NCBI GenBank assembly: GCA_036401755.1 | Contig: DASWUD010000102.1 | Location: 1 to 29,338, forward strand | DNA: 29,338 nucleotides | Direction: 5' to 3' | Source: DASWUD01 sp036401755 | Lineage (GTDB): Bacteria > Pseudomonadota > Gammaproteobacteria > Thiohalomonadales > Thiohalomonadaceae | Part shown: positions 23,377 to 29,338 of the stretch, in pieces | Numbering within the stretch: the stretch's first letter is position 1 | Layout of the letters: each line of letters opens with the position of its first letter | Notes under the pieces: generated by a model | Databases searched by the model: none | What the model saw: only the letters and a program-made list of their open reading frames with translations | What the model was told of the DNA's origin: nothing | Made by a program: the position numbers and the translations under genes

Positions 23377-25044
23377 ATGAGCGAAAGCTTTGCAGAACTG
23401 TTTGAACAGAGTTTGACCGTCAACAACATGCGTCCTGGCACCATCCTGACCGGCAAGGTCCTGGCGGTGGGTCCAGAGGTCGTTGTGGTCAATGCCGGCC
23501 TCAAATCCGAAGGCGTGATCCCCCTTGAGCAGTTCATGAATGAAAAGGGTGAGATCGAGGTCAAGATTGGCGACGAAGTTGACGTGGCTCTGGAGGCTGT
23601 CGAAGACGGCTTCGGCGCTACCCGCCTGTCGCGCGAAAAGGCCAAGCGCGCCGAATCGTGGATTCGTCTGGAAAAGGCCCACGAAGCCAACGAAACCGTT
23701 GTCGGCCGTATCATCGACAAGGTCAAGGGCGGTTTCACCGTCGAATTGCAGGATATCCGTGCGTTCCTGCCCGGCTCCCTGGTGGATGTGCGCCCGGTGC
23801 GCGATACCGCCTACCTCGAAGGGAAGGAGCTGGAATTCAAGGTCATCAAGCTCGATCGCAAGCGTAACAACGTAGTGGTGTCCCGCCGCGCCGTGGTGGA
23901 GAGCGAGTCCAGCGAAGAGAGAGAAGCACTGCTGGAAAACCTCCAGGAAGGCCAGATGGTCAAGGGTGTGGTCAAGAACCTCACCGATTACGGTGCCTTC
24001 GTCGATCTCGGCGGTATCGATGGTCTGCTGCACATCACCGACATGGCCTGGAAGCGCGTCAAGCATCCGAGCGAAATCGTCAACGTCGGCGACGAAGTGG
24101 AAGTCAAGGTGCTCAAGTTCGACCGCGAGCGTAACCGCGTCTCCCTCGGCCTCAAGCAACTGGGCGAAGATCCGTGGGAAGATATCACCCGTCGTTATCC
24201 CGAAGGCACCCGTCTGTTCGGCAAGGTTACCAACCTCACCGATTACGGTTGCTTCGTGGAGATCGAAGAGGGGGTCGAGGGTCTGGTGCACGTCTCCGAA
24301 ATGGACTGGACCAACAAGAACATTCACCCCTCCAAGGTGGTGCAACTGGGCGATGAAGTTCAGGTTGTGGTCCTCGACATCGATGCCGAGCGTCGTCGCA
24401 TCTCCCTGGGCATGAAGCAGTGCCAGGCCAATCCGTGGGAGACCTTTGCGGCTACCCACAATAAGGGCGACCGGGTCAGCGGCAAGATCAAGTCGATCAC
24501 CGATTTCGGTATCTTCATCGGTCTCGATGGTGGCATCGATGGTCTGGTGCACCTCTCCGACATTTCCTGGAACGAAACCGGTGAAGAGGCCGTGCACAAT
24601 TTCAAGAAGGGCGATGAGGTCGAGGCGATCGTGCTGGCTATCGATCCCGAGCGTGAGCGCATCTCCTTGGGCATCAAGCAGATGGGGCAGGATCCCTTCT
24701 CCAACTTCGTTGGTGAGCACCAGAAGGGCAGCATCGTCAAGGGCACCGTGCGTGAAGTGGATGCCAAGGGCGCCATCATCACCCTGGGTGACTCCATCGA
24801 AGGTTACCTGCGCGCTTCCGAGCTCTCGCGCGATCGCGTCGAAGATGCCCGCACCCTGTTGAAGGAAGGTGATGAAGTCGAGGCCAAGTTCATTGGCGTC
24901 GATCGCAAGAACCGCACCATCAACCTCTCCATCAAAGCCAAGGATAGCGACGAGGAGAGCGAAGCCATGCAGGATTACAACCGCAGTGCACCGGTTAATC
25001 CGACCCTTGGTGATCTCCTCAAGGAAAAGCTGGAAAACAAATAA
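23377..25044 (+). CDS. rpsA: 30S ribosomal protein S1
   Basis: S1 binds mRNA and helps it dock on the 30S subunit. The 555 residues hold six S1 (OB-fold) domains, at about 21-87, 105-171, 192-260, 277-347, 364-434 and 451-520, with the repeated patterns VKNLTDYGAFVDLGGIDGLLHI and RISLGMKQ. The first two bind the ribosome, the others RNA. Length equals that of E. coli S1 (557). The tail ends PTLGDLLKEKLENK, as usual. It lies in the cmk-rpsA-ihfB order and is followed by a strong hairpin. Confidence 0.99.
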   Translation: MSESFAELFEQSLTVNNMRPGTILTGKVLAVGPEVVVVNAGLKSEGVIPLEQFMNEKGEIEVKIGDEVDVALEAVEDGFGATRLSREKAKRAESWIRLEKAHEANETVVGRIIDKVKGGFTVELQDIRAFLPGSLVDVRPVRDTAYLEGKELEFKVIKLDRKRNNVVVSRRAVVESESSEEREALLENLQEGQMVKGVVKNLTDYGAFVDLGGIDGLLHITDMAWKRVKHPSEIVNVGDEVEVKVLKFDRERNRVSLGLKQLGEDPWEDITRRYPEGTRLFGKVTNLTDYGCFVEIEEGVEGLVHVSEMDWTNKNIHPSKVVQLGDEVQVVVLDIDAERRRISLGMKQCQANPWETFAATHNKGDRVSGKIKSITDFGIFIGLDGGIDGLVHLSDISWNETGEEAVHNFKKGDEVEAIVLAIDPERERISLGIKQMGQDPFSNFVGEHQKGSIVKGTVREVDAKGAIITLGDSIEGYLRASELSRDRVEDARTLLKEGDEVEAKFIGVDRKNRTINLSIKAKDSDEESEAMQDYNRSAPVNPTLGDLLKEKLENK

Positions 25045-25061
25045 CGACAATTGTGCGTTGA

Positions 25062-25095
25062 CGGGGGTCCGCAGCGAGCGGACCCCCGCTGTTTT
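25062..25095 (+). terminator. Strong hairpin between rpsA and ihfB (terminator/attenuator)
   Basis: Perfect 11-base-pair stem: CGGGGGTCCGC (25062-25072), loop AGCGA, GCGGACCCCCG (25078-25088), followed by CTGTTTTC. The T-tract is short, so some read-through is likely. It ends 12 bases before the ihfB start codon, leaving no room for a promoter between them. Confidence 0.75.
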
Positions 25096-25106
25096 CGGAA
25101 AATAAG

Positions 25107-25427
25107 ATGACAAAATCGGAACTGATCGAGATCCTCTCGCGCAAGCAGTCACATTTGCCAGCAAAAGATGTCGAGTTGGCCGTCAAGACCGTGCTTGAGT
25201 ATATGGCGCAGACACTAGCGAGTGGTGAACGGATCGAGATCCGCGGTTTTGGCAGTTTCTCTCTACACTATCGTCCTCCTCGCGTGGGGCGCAATCCGAA
25301 AACTGGAGAGGCGGTAGAGCTCGAATCAAAGTATGTTCCCCACTTCAAACCGGGCAAGGAACTGCGTGAGCGTGTCAACATCGGCTTGATGAAAGGGCAT
25401 ACTATTCGTCAGGAAGATCGAGAGTAA
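25107..25427 (+). CDS. ihfB: Integration host factor subunit beta
   Basis: IHF beta pairs with IHF alpha to bend DNA at specific sites. The 106 residues have the HU/IHF fold: MTKSELIEILSRKQSHLPAKDVE, EIRGFGSFSLHYRPPRVGRNPKTGE with the DNA-intercalating Pro64, and VPHFKPGKELRERVN. Residues RPPRVGRNPKTG and the length before the arms identify it as IHF beta rather than HU. The C terminus is about 12 residues longer than in E. coli (94 aa) and is charged (IGLMKGHTIRQEDRE). The ribosome site is modest (CGGA). It depends on read-through of the hairpin after rpsA, unless a promoter lies within rpsA. Confidence 0.97.
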   Translation: MTKSELIEILSRKQSHLPAKDVELAVKTVLEYMAQTLASGERIEIRGFGSFSLHYRPPRVGRNPKTGEAVELESKYVPHFKPGKELRERVNIGLMKGHTIRQEDRE

Positions 25428-25555
25428 CCGTCCGCATAGCGTTGTCCACACCCAAGGAAGCGTCTTGCTTTCCCGCCCAGTAAAAACTTCAAATTGCTGG
25501 CTTCGCTCTAGAACGTTGCACTCCTGTCGTTGTATGAACAGAAAGGAGAGGGGTA

Positions 25556-25849
25556 ATGAGGCGCCTGCTTGAGATTGTCGTTATTCTGTTCGTTAGCTTC
25601 CTTGGTTTGGCCTTCGCGGTTCTCAACGCTGAGACCGTCGAAATAAAATATTATCTTGGAACAATCTCCCTGCCTTTAGCGCTTATACTGGCGATCGCCC
25701 TTTTGATAGGGGCTCTTCTGGGTGGCTTGGCAAGTATCGGTTATGTGCTGCACCAACGCCGGGAAAACAGCCGCCTGCGCAAAAAGCTCTCTCTTGTCGA
25801 AACAGAATTGAAGAATCTTCGGGAGATCCCAATCAAGGATGTCCATTAA
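25556..25849 (+). CDS. lapA: LapA, lipopolysaccharide assembly inner-membrane protein
   Basis: LapA works with LapB in adjusting lipopolysaccharide synthesis. The 97 residues (DUF1049 family) have two membrane helices (about 4-25 and 40-63) with AVLNAETVEIKYYLG between them, and a cytoplasmic coiled-coil tail (about 66-90, rich in Arg, Lys, Glu). A very good ribosome site AAAGGAGAGG lies about 7 bases before the ATG. It follows ihfB after 128 bases in which I see only a weak hairpin (GGAAGC/GCTTTCC with a bulge), so a promoter for lapAB may lie there. The lapA-lapB-pyrF order is as in E. coli. Confidence 0.93.
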   Translation: MRRLLEIVVILFVSFLGLAFAVLNAETVEIKYYLGTISLPLALILAIALLIGALLGGLASIGYVLHQRRENSRLRKKLSLVETELKNLREIPIKDVH

Positions 25850-25851
25850 CC

Positions 25852-27027
25852 ATGGACTGGTCACTGCTCTTTCTGCTGCTTCCGGTAGCTGCGTTTTCCG
25901 GCTGGCTGATAGGGCGCAACAAGAGCGACCGAAGGGAACAGCATGCATGTGATGGTCTAAATGCCGGCTATTTGAAAGGATTGAATTATTTATTGAACGA
26001 GCAGTCGGATAAAGCCCTGGAAGTCTTTATCCAGATGCTGGAAGTTGACAGTGAAACGATCGAGACCCACTTTGCCTTGGGTAATCTATTTCTGCGGCGC
26101 GGAGAGGTCGATCGTGCCATCCGTATTCATCAGAATCTCATCGCGCGTCCTACTTTGACTCGGTTGCAGCGTCAGCAAGCACTTTTCGAGTTGGGTAAGG
26201 ATTACCTCCGTGCGGGATTGCTCGATAGGGCAGAGTCTCTGTTTATCCAGGTGTCTGATAATGTCGAACTTGCGCCCTTGGCCTTAACACATCTGCTTGA
26301 AGTCTATCAACTGGAGAAGGAGTGGCGCAAAGCCATCGAAGCTGCTCGAGGATTGAAGAAAAATCCGGAGCACGAGTCACTTCAAGCAAGAATTGCCCAT
26401 TTCCTCTGCGAGGAAGCCGAGGAGGCATTGCGCAACAAACGTGACAAGGAGGCCACCAGGCTGGTGAAGGAGGCGCTCGAAGAGGATTCGAATTGTGTCC
26501 GCGCCACCCTATTACAGGCCAGAATGGAGATGGCTGTTCAGGATTTCGAGAAAGCAATCAACACATTGATGCGCGTAGAAAAGCAGGATGCAGAGTTCAT
26601 TCCTGAAATATGTCCCTTGTTACGCGAGTGTCACCAGCATATGGGTAACACCGATGAACTAATCTCATTCTTGGGTAGATTGATCAATGACCAAAAGGGT
26701 GGAGAAGGCGCCGTCCTCCTCCATGCAGAGTTGGTTGAGAATAAGCAGGGAAGGGCAATGGCAATGGCCTTCCTCATGGATTATCTCAAGGAACACCCAT
26801 CACTGCGGGTCATGAAAAAGCTAGTGGAGTTTAAATTAAGCGGACAGCCCCAAGATGATAACGCGGATCTTGTGCTGGTCGATAATCTCATTGCAACCCG
26901 TCTGGCGGGAAGACACCTCTATCAATGCCGCAACTGCGGATTTTCGGCGCGCACCCTTCATTGGCAGTGCCCCACCTGCAAGAGCTGGAACTCAGTGAAA
27001 CCCATGCAGGGTGTTGATGGTGAATAA
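25852..27027 (+). CDS. lapB: LapB (YciM), TPR protein regulating lipopolysaccharide synthesis
   Basis: LapB is anchored in the inner membrane and, in E. coli, directs degradation of LpxC by FtsH. The 391 residues have an N-terminal membrane helix (MDWSLLFLLLPVAAFSGWLIG), a long series of TPR helices (about 40-330; AGYLKGLNYLLNEQSDKALEVF begins it) and a C-terminal rubredoxin-like metal site CRNCGF...CPTC with Cys359, Cys362, Cys373 and Cys376. All four metal ligands are kept. The ATG is 2 bases after the lapA stop. Length matches E. coli (389). Confidence 0.97.
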   Translation: MDWSLLFLLLPVAAFSGWLIGRNKSDRREQHACDGLNAGYLKGLNYLLNEQSDKALEVFIQMLEVDSETIETHFALGNLFLRRGEVDRAIRIHQNLIARPTLTRLQRQQALFELGKDYLRAGLLDRAESLFIQVSDNVELAPLALTHLLEVYQLEKEWRKAIEAARGLKKNPEHESLQARIAHFLCEEAEEALRNKRDKEATRLVKEALEEDSNCVRATLLQARMEMAVQDFEKAINTLMRVEKQDAEFIPEICPLLRECHQHMGNTDELISFLGRLINDQKGGEGAVLLHAELVENKQGRAMAMAFLMDYLKEHPSLRVMKKLVEFKLSGQPQDDNADLVLVDNLIATRLAGRHLYQCRNCGFSARTLHWQCPTCKSWNSVKPMQGVDGE

Positions 27028-27053
27028 AAAACGTTAATTGCCATGGAATAACT

Positions 27054-27764
27054 ATGAATACTAAGATTGCGTCCCCAATCATTGTCGCGCTTGATTACCC
27101 TGAGCCATCCCAGGCCATGGAGATGGTTGCCAAGCTTGATCCGGCGCGTTGCCGCTTGAAGATTGGTAAAGAACTATTCACCCGCGGTGGCCCGCAGCTG
27201 GTTGAGAAGGTGGTAGCAAAAGGCTACGACGTATTTCTGGATTTGAAATATCACGATATTCCAAACACTGTGGCAGGTGCCTGCGCGGCAGCGGCAAGTC
27301 TCGGTGTCTGGATGGTCAATGTGCATGCCCTGGGAGGGCGGCGCATGATGGAGACTGCGCGTGAGGCACTCGAAAAAAACACTCATCGTCCACTGCTGAT
27401 TGCGGTAACCATCCTCACCAGCATGGGTGAGCAGGACCTTCGCGAAATTGGCTTGTCTGGCACGCCAGCAGACAATGTCGAAAGGTTGGCAAAACTTACA
27501 GCAAGCTCTGGCTTGGATGGGGTTGTCTGCTCGCCTCAAGAGGTGGGAATGCTACGCCGTTCAATAGCAGATAGTTTTCAGCTTATCACTCCTGGTATCC
27601 GCCCGGCATGGTCGGCAAAAGGCGATCAGACTCGCATCACCACACCGGCGGAAGCTGTGGCAAACGGCTCGAATTTTCTGGTGATTGGACGTCCCATCAC
27701 CGCTGATCCAGAGCCGCTCAATGCACTGGCACGAATCGAAAATGAGTTGGGCCTTACAAGATAG
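27054..27764 (+). CDS. pyrF: Orotidine 5'-phosphate decarboxylase
   Basis: PyrF makes UMP from OMP. The 236-residue barrel has IIVALDYP (9-16), the active-site DLKYHDIPNTV (63-73; Asp63, Lys65, Asp68), the VNVHALGG strand and the phosphate-binding TPGIRPAW and VIGRPIT segments. Length and motifs fit group I enzymes. It follows lapB after 26 bases; the ribosome site is weak (GGA 8 bases upstream). Its link to lapAB is kept in many gammaproteobacteria. Confidence 0.98.
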   Translation: MNTKIASPIIVALDYPEPSQAMEMVAKLDPARCRLKIGKELFTRGGPQLVEKVVAKGYDVFLDLKYHDIPNTVAGACAAAASLGVWMVNVHALGGRRMMETAREALEKNTHRPLLIAVTILTSMGEQDLREIGLSGTPADNVERLAKLTASSGLDGVVCSPQEVGMLRRSIADSFQLITPGIRPAWSAKGDQTRITTPAEAVANGSNFLVIGRPITADPEPLNALARIENELGLTR

Positions 27765-27884
27765 GCGAATTCTTACAGATCAAAATTATGGAAGATTACG
27801 GCCAGCTTGTTGACTGGCTGCCTCTTGATAACCTACTGTCGTTGTGCGCGACGTGCGCGAACATGGATGTAATGGAGCACAATC

Positions 27885-28205
27885 ATGAAGAAACTGTTGG
27901 GAACTATCGCCCTGCTATTTGTTTTTCTTGCCGGACCAACCTGGGCAGCCCCGGTCAATATCAATACAGCTGATGCAGCGGCGCTTTCGGCCGGGATTAC
28001 GGGGGTGGGCGAAAAGAAAGCGGAGGCCATCATTAAGTACCGCAAGGAACACGGCCCCTTCAAATCGGTGGATGAACTCGTCAATGTCCCAGGCATTGGT
28101 GAAAAAACAGTCGAGAATAACCGTAACAATCTGACAATAGGAAAAGGTAATTCTGCTGCGGAAGCCAAGCCCGCCACGCCGGCAAAGGCAAAATCCGCAC
28201 AATAG
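27885..28205 (+). CDS. Secreted ComEA-like helix-hairpin-helix protein
   Basis: A 106-residue protein with a signal peptide (MKKLLGTIALLFVFLAG, cleavage probably after TWA at residue 21), followed directly by VNINTADAAAL and two helix-hairpin-helix motifs, GITGVGEKKAEAIIKYR and VPGIGEKTVENN. The tail is Ala/Lys/Pro-rich and disordered. In competent bacteria such proteins bind incoming DNA in the periplasm; many non-competent species have them too. The small size, with no membrane anchor, fits the Gram-negative ComEA class. The 120 bases from pyrF hold only a direct repeat TGCGCGA x2. A terminator follows the gene. Confidence 0.92.
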   Translation: MKKLLGTIALLFVFLAGPTWAAPVNINTADAAALSAGITGVGEKKAEAIIKYRKEHGPFKSVDELVNVPGIGEKTVENNRNNLTIGKGNSAAEAKPATPAKAKSAQ

Positions 28206-28224
28206 CTGTCCCGATGCGTCGGAC

Positions 28225-28257
28225 AAGGGGGAGGAGCCAACTCCCCCTTTTTCTTTT
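28225..28257 (+). terminator. Rho-independent terminator after the ComEA-like gene
   Basis: Arms AAGGGGGAG (28225-28233) and CTCCCCCTT (28241-28249), 9 base pairs with a 7-base loop, followed by a T-rich run TTTTTCTTTT. A near-perfect match to the classic form; it likely ends the transcript begun at or before lapA. Confidence 0.92.
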
Positions 28258-28306
28258 GTGCTCGGTTGGCACCAGACTCCAATTTATCATCGCATTTTAA
28301 TAGAAT

Positions 28307-28331
28307 AGACCCATACCATCCAAAAGGGTCT
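28307..28331 (+). promoter_or_regulatory. galU leader hairpin covering the ribosome site
   Basis: AGACCC (28307-28312) can pair with GGGTCT (28326-28331) around a 13-base loop. The second arm contains the GGG of the only ribosome site (AAAGGG, 28323-28328) before the galU ATG at 28339. A TAGAAT just upstream (28301-28306) could be a -10 box, which would place the transcript start inside the first arm. The stem has only 6 pairs. Confidence 0.3.
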
Positions 28332-28338
28332 TTACACA

Positions 28339-29220
28339 ATGTCAGCCACCATTACAAAAGCCGTGTTTCCCGTTGCCGGATTGGGAACGCGCTTCCTGCC
28401 TGCAACCAAGGCCAATCCAAAAGAGATGCTGTCGGTAGTCGATAAGCCGCTGATTCAGTATGCGGTCGAAGAGGCCGTTGAGGCGGGGATCACCGAAATG
28501 ATCTTCGTCACGAGCAGTTCGAAACGCGCCATCGAAGATCACTTTGACAAAAATGCTGAATTGGAGATGGAGTTGGAAAAAAAGGGGAAGCAGAAGCTGC
28601 TGGAGCTGGTTCGCAACGTGGTTCCCGCCGGCATTACCTGCGTCTATATCCGCCAGGCCGAAGCGCTGGGGCTTGGGCATGCCGTGCTATGTGCCAAACC
28701 GGTCGTCGGTAATGAACCCTTTGCCGTGATTCTGGCCGATGACCTGATCGACGGCTATCAGCAGGGTGTCATCAGCCAAATGGTTGCGCTCCATCAGGAA
28801 CATCACTGTAGTGTTCTCGGTGTAGAGGAGGTTCCGCAAAAGGATACAGACAAGTATGGAATTGTCAGTTCCACCCGGATTGATGATTATATCTCCCATG
28901 TTTCAAACATCATCGAAAAACCCAAGCCGGTACAGGCTCCCTCCAATCTTGCCGTGGTGGGTCGCTATGTGCTGATGCCACGTATCTTTGATTTGCTTGA
29001 AACAACTGATATGGGCTCCGGCGGAGAGATCCAGCTGACGGATGCCATCGCCCGCCTCCTGGAAGAGGAGAAGGTGTTGGCGTATCGTTTCCGCGGCAAA
29101 CGCTATGATTGCGGTAGCAAGCTGGGATATTTACAGGCCACTGTCGAATATGGCCTGAAGCACTCAGAGTTGGGCAGTGACTTTAAGGCCTATCTCAAAG
29201 ACTTTTGCATTCCTGATTGA
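28339..29220 (+). CDS. galU: UTP--glucose-1-phosphate uridylyltransferase
   Basis: GalU makes UDP-glucose for surface polysaccharides and lipopolysaccharide. The 293 residues have the nucleotidyltransferase signature PVAGLGTRFLPATKANPKEML (11-31), FVTSSSKRAIEDHFD, RQAEALGLGHAVLCA, ILADDLIDG with the metal-binding Asp pair, EKPKP and GSGGEIQLTDAI, and ends with the RGKRYDCGSKLGYLQA segment. Length fits the family (about 290-300). It forms a single-gene unit between terminators. Confidence 0.98.
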   Translation: MSATITKAVFPVAGLGTRFLPATKANPKEMLSVVDKPLIQYAVEEAVEAGITEMIFVTSSSKRAIEDHFDKNAELEMELEKKGKQKLLELVRNVVPAGITCVYIRQAEALGLGHAVLCAKPVVGNEPFAVILADDLIDGYQQGVISQMVALHQEHHCSVLGVEEVPQKDTDKYGIVSSTRIDDYISHVSNIIEKPKPVQAPSNLAVVGRYVLMPRIFDLLETTDMGSGGEIQLTDAIARLLEEEKVLAYRFRGKRYDCGSKLGYLQATVEYGLKHSELGSDFKAYLKDFCIPD

Positions 29221-29226
29221 TCGTTG

Positions 29227-29249
29227 AGGTGCCCTTTTTCAGGGCACCT
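29227..29249 (+). terminator. First hairpin after galU
   Basis: Perfect 9-base arms AGGTGCCCT (29227-29235) and AGGGCACCT (29241-29249) around TTTTC, beginning 6 bases after the galU stop. It lacks a T-tract, so on its own it is a weak terminator; it may protect the 3' end of the mRNA. Confidence 0.55.
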
Positions 29250-29260
29250 TCTCGGGAAAC

Positions 29261-29297
29261 AAAAAAGCCCCCGATGTGATACCGGGGGCTTTTTTAT
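29261..29297. terminator. Bidirectional rho-independent terminator between galU and the tRNA
   Basis: Arms AAAAAAGCCCCCG (29261-29273) and CGGGGGCTTTTTT (29283-29295) pair over 13 positions around a 9-base loop. The A-run and T-run make it work for both galU (plus) and the tRNA transcript (minus). Confidence 0.93.
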
Positions 29298-29314
29298 TTT
29301 GCAGGAAATTTATA

Positions 29315-29338
29315 TGGCTCCCCCGGTTGGACTCGAAC
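29315..29338 (-). tRNA. 3' end of a tRNA, probably tRNA-Asn (partial, cut by window edge)
   Basis: On the minus strand the last bases read GTTCGAGTCC (T loop and start of the T stem), AAC, then CGGGGGA, discriminator G and encoded CCA. This is the T-loop half and acceptor 3' strand of a tRNA. The 5' acceptor strand would be TCCCCCG. A T-first acceptor with discriminator G and the TTCGAGTCC loop fit tRNA-Asn of gammaproteobacteria; the anticodon lies outside the window, so the identity is inferred. Confidence 0.75.

Noticed and set aside
23068..25164. A 698-codon open frame on the minus strand opposite rpsA
   Set aside because: The rpsA frame on the plus strand is certain and highly codon-biased; stops are rarely formed on the opposite strand in such sequence. 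The antisense protein has no recognisable domain and no ribosome site.
27836..27866. Direct repeat TGCGCGA x2 before the ComEA-like gene
   Set aside because: Two 7-base copies with 2 bases between, in G+C-rich sequence, are easily expected by chance.
27788..27973. A 61-codon frame with several cysteines between pyrF and the ComEA-like gene
   Set aside because: It runs into the ComEA-like gene in another frame, whose signal peptide and domain are clear; no ribosome site precedes it.
1..29338. CRISPR arrays, insertion sequences, prophage or toxin-antitoxin genes
   Set aside because: I looked for regular repeats, transposase-like frames and small gene pairs on both strands and found none; almost all sequence is taken by recognised core genes.

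Overview
The window is an ordinary, densely packed chromosomal core region of a G+C-rich gammaproteobacterium. The proteins look like those of Pseudomonas or Chromatiales-type (sulfur-oxidising) lineages, but the sequence does not fix the genus. Nothing in it looks like a phage, plasmid, insertion sequence, CRISPR array or defence island. No gap between genes exceeds about 182 bases. I do not see a clearly novel system. The second-look items are altered catalytic residues, one probable misnaming of an enzyme family, unusual gene-order insertions, and hairpins placed directly in front of genes.

Left block (1-10634, minus strand). Transcription runs right to left. A porin gene ends at a clear terminator. 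Then follows mtaD-ubiG-mupP/gph-rmuC, almost gapless, then hpnC-hpnD-hpnE (squalene synthesis for hopanoids or sterols), a YciK-type short-chain dehydrogenase, a terminator-like hairpin, bpt (leucyl transferase of the N-degron pathway), a 76-residue protein of unknown function, and the start of infA. From memory, Pseudomonas has the order SDR-mupP-ubiG-mtaD-mtnA-gyrA. Here hpnCDE plus rmuC interrupt the SDR/mupP junction, and a porin separates mtaD from mtnA.

Middle block (10817-25427, plus strand). This is mtnA, then a version of the 'mixed-function supraoperon' known from Pseudomonas: gyrA-serC-serA-pheA-hisC-aroF-tyrA-aroA-cmk-rpsA-ihfB. It joins serine synthesis, aromatic amino acid synthesis (DAHP synthase, EPSP synthase, chorismate mutase/prephenate dehydratase, prephenate dehydrogenase, aminotransferase), CMP kinase, ribosomal protein S1 and the IHF beta subunit. 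Relative to Pseudomonas it carries an extra serA and an extra type I-beta DAHP synthase, and tyrA and aroA are separate genes rather than one fused gene.

Right block (25556-29338). lapA-lapB-pyrF (control of lipopolysaccharide synthesis, pyrimidine synthesis), a secreted ComEA-like helix-hairpin-helix protein with a terminator, galU, a two-hairpin terminator region, and the 3' end of a minus-strand tRNA (probably tRNA-Asn) cut by the window edge.
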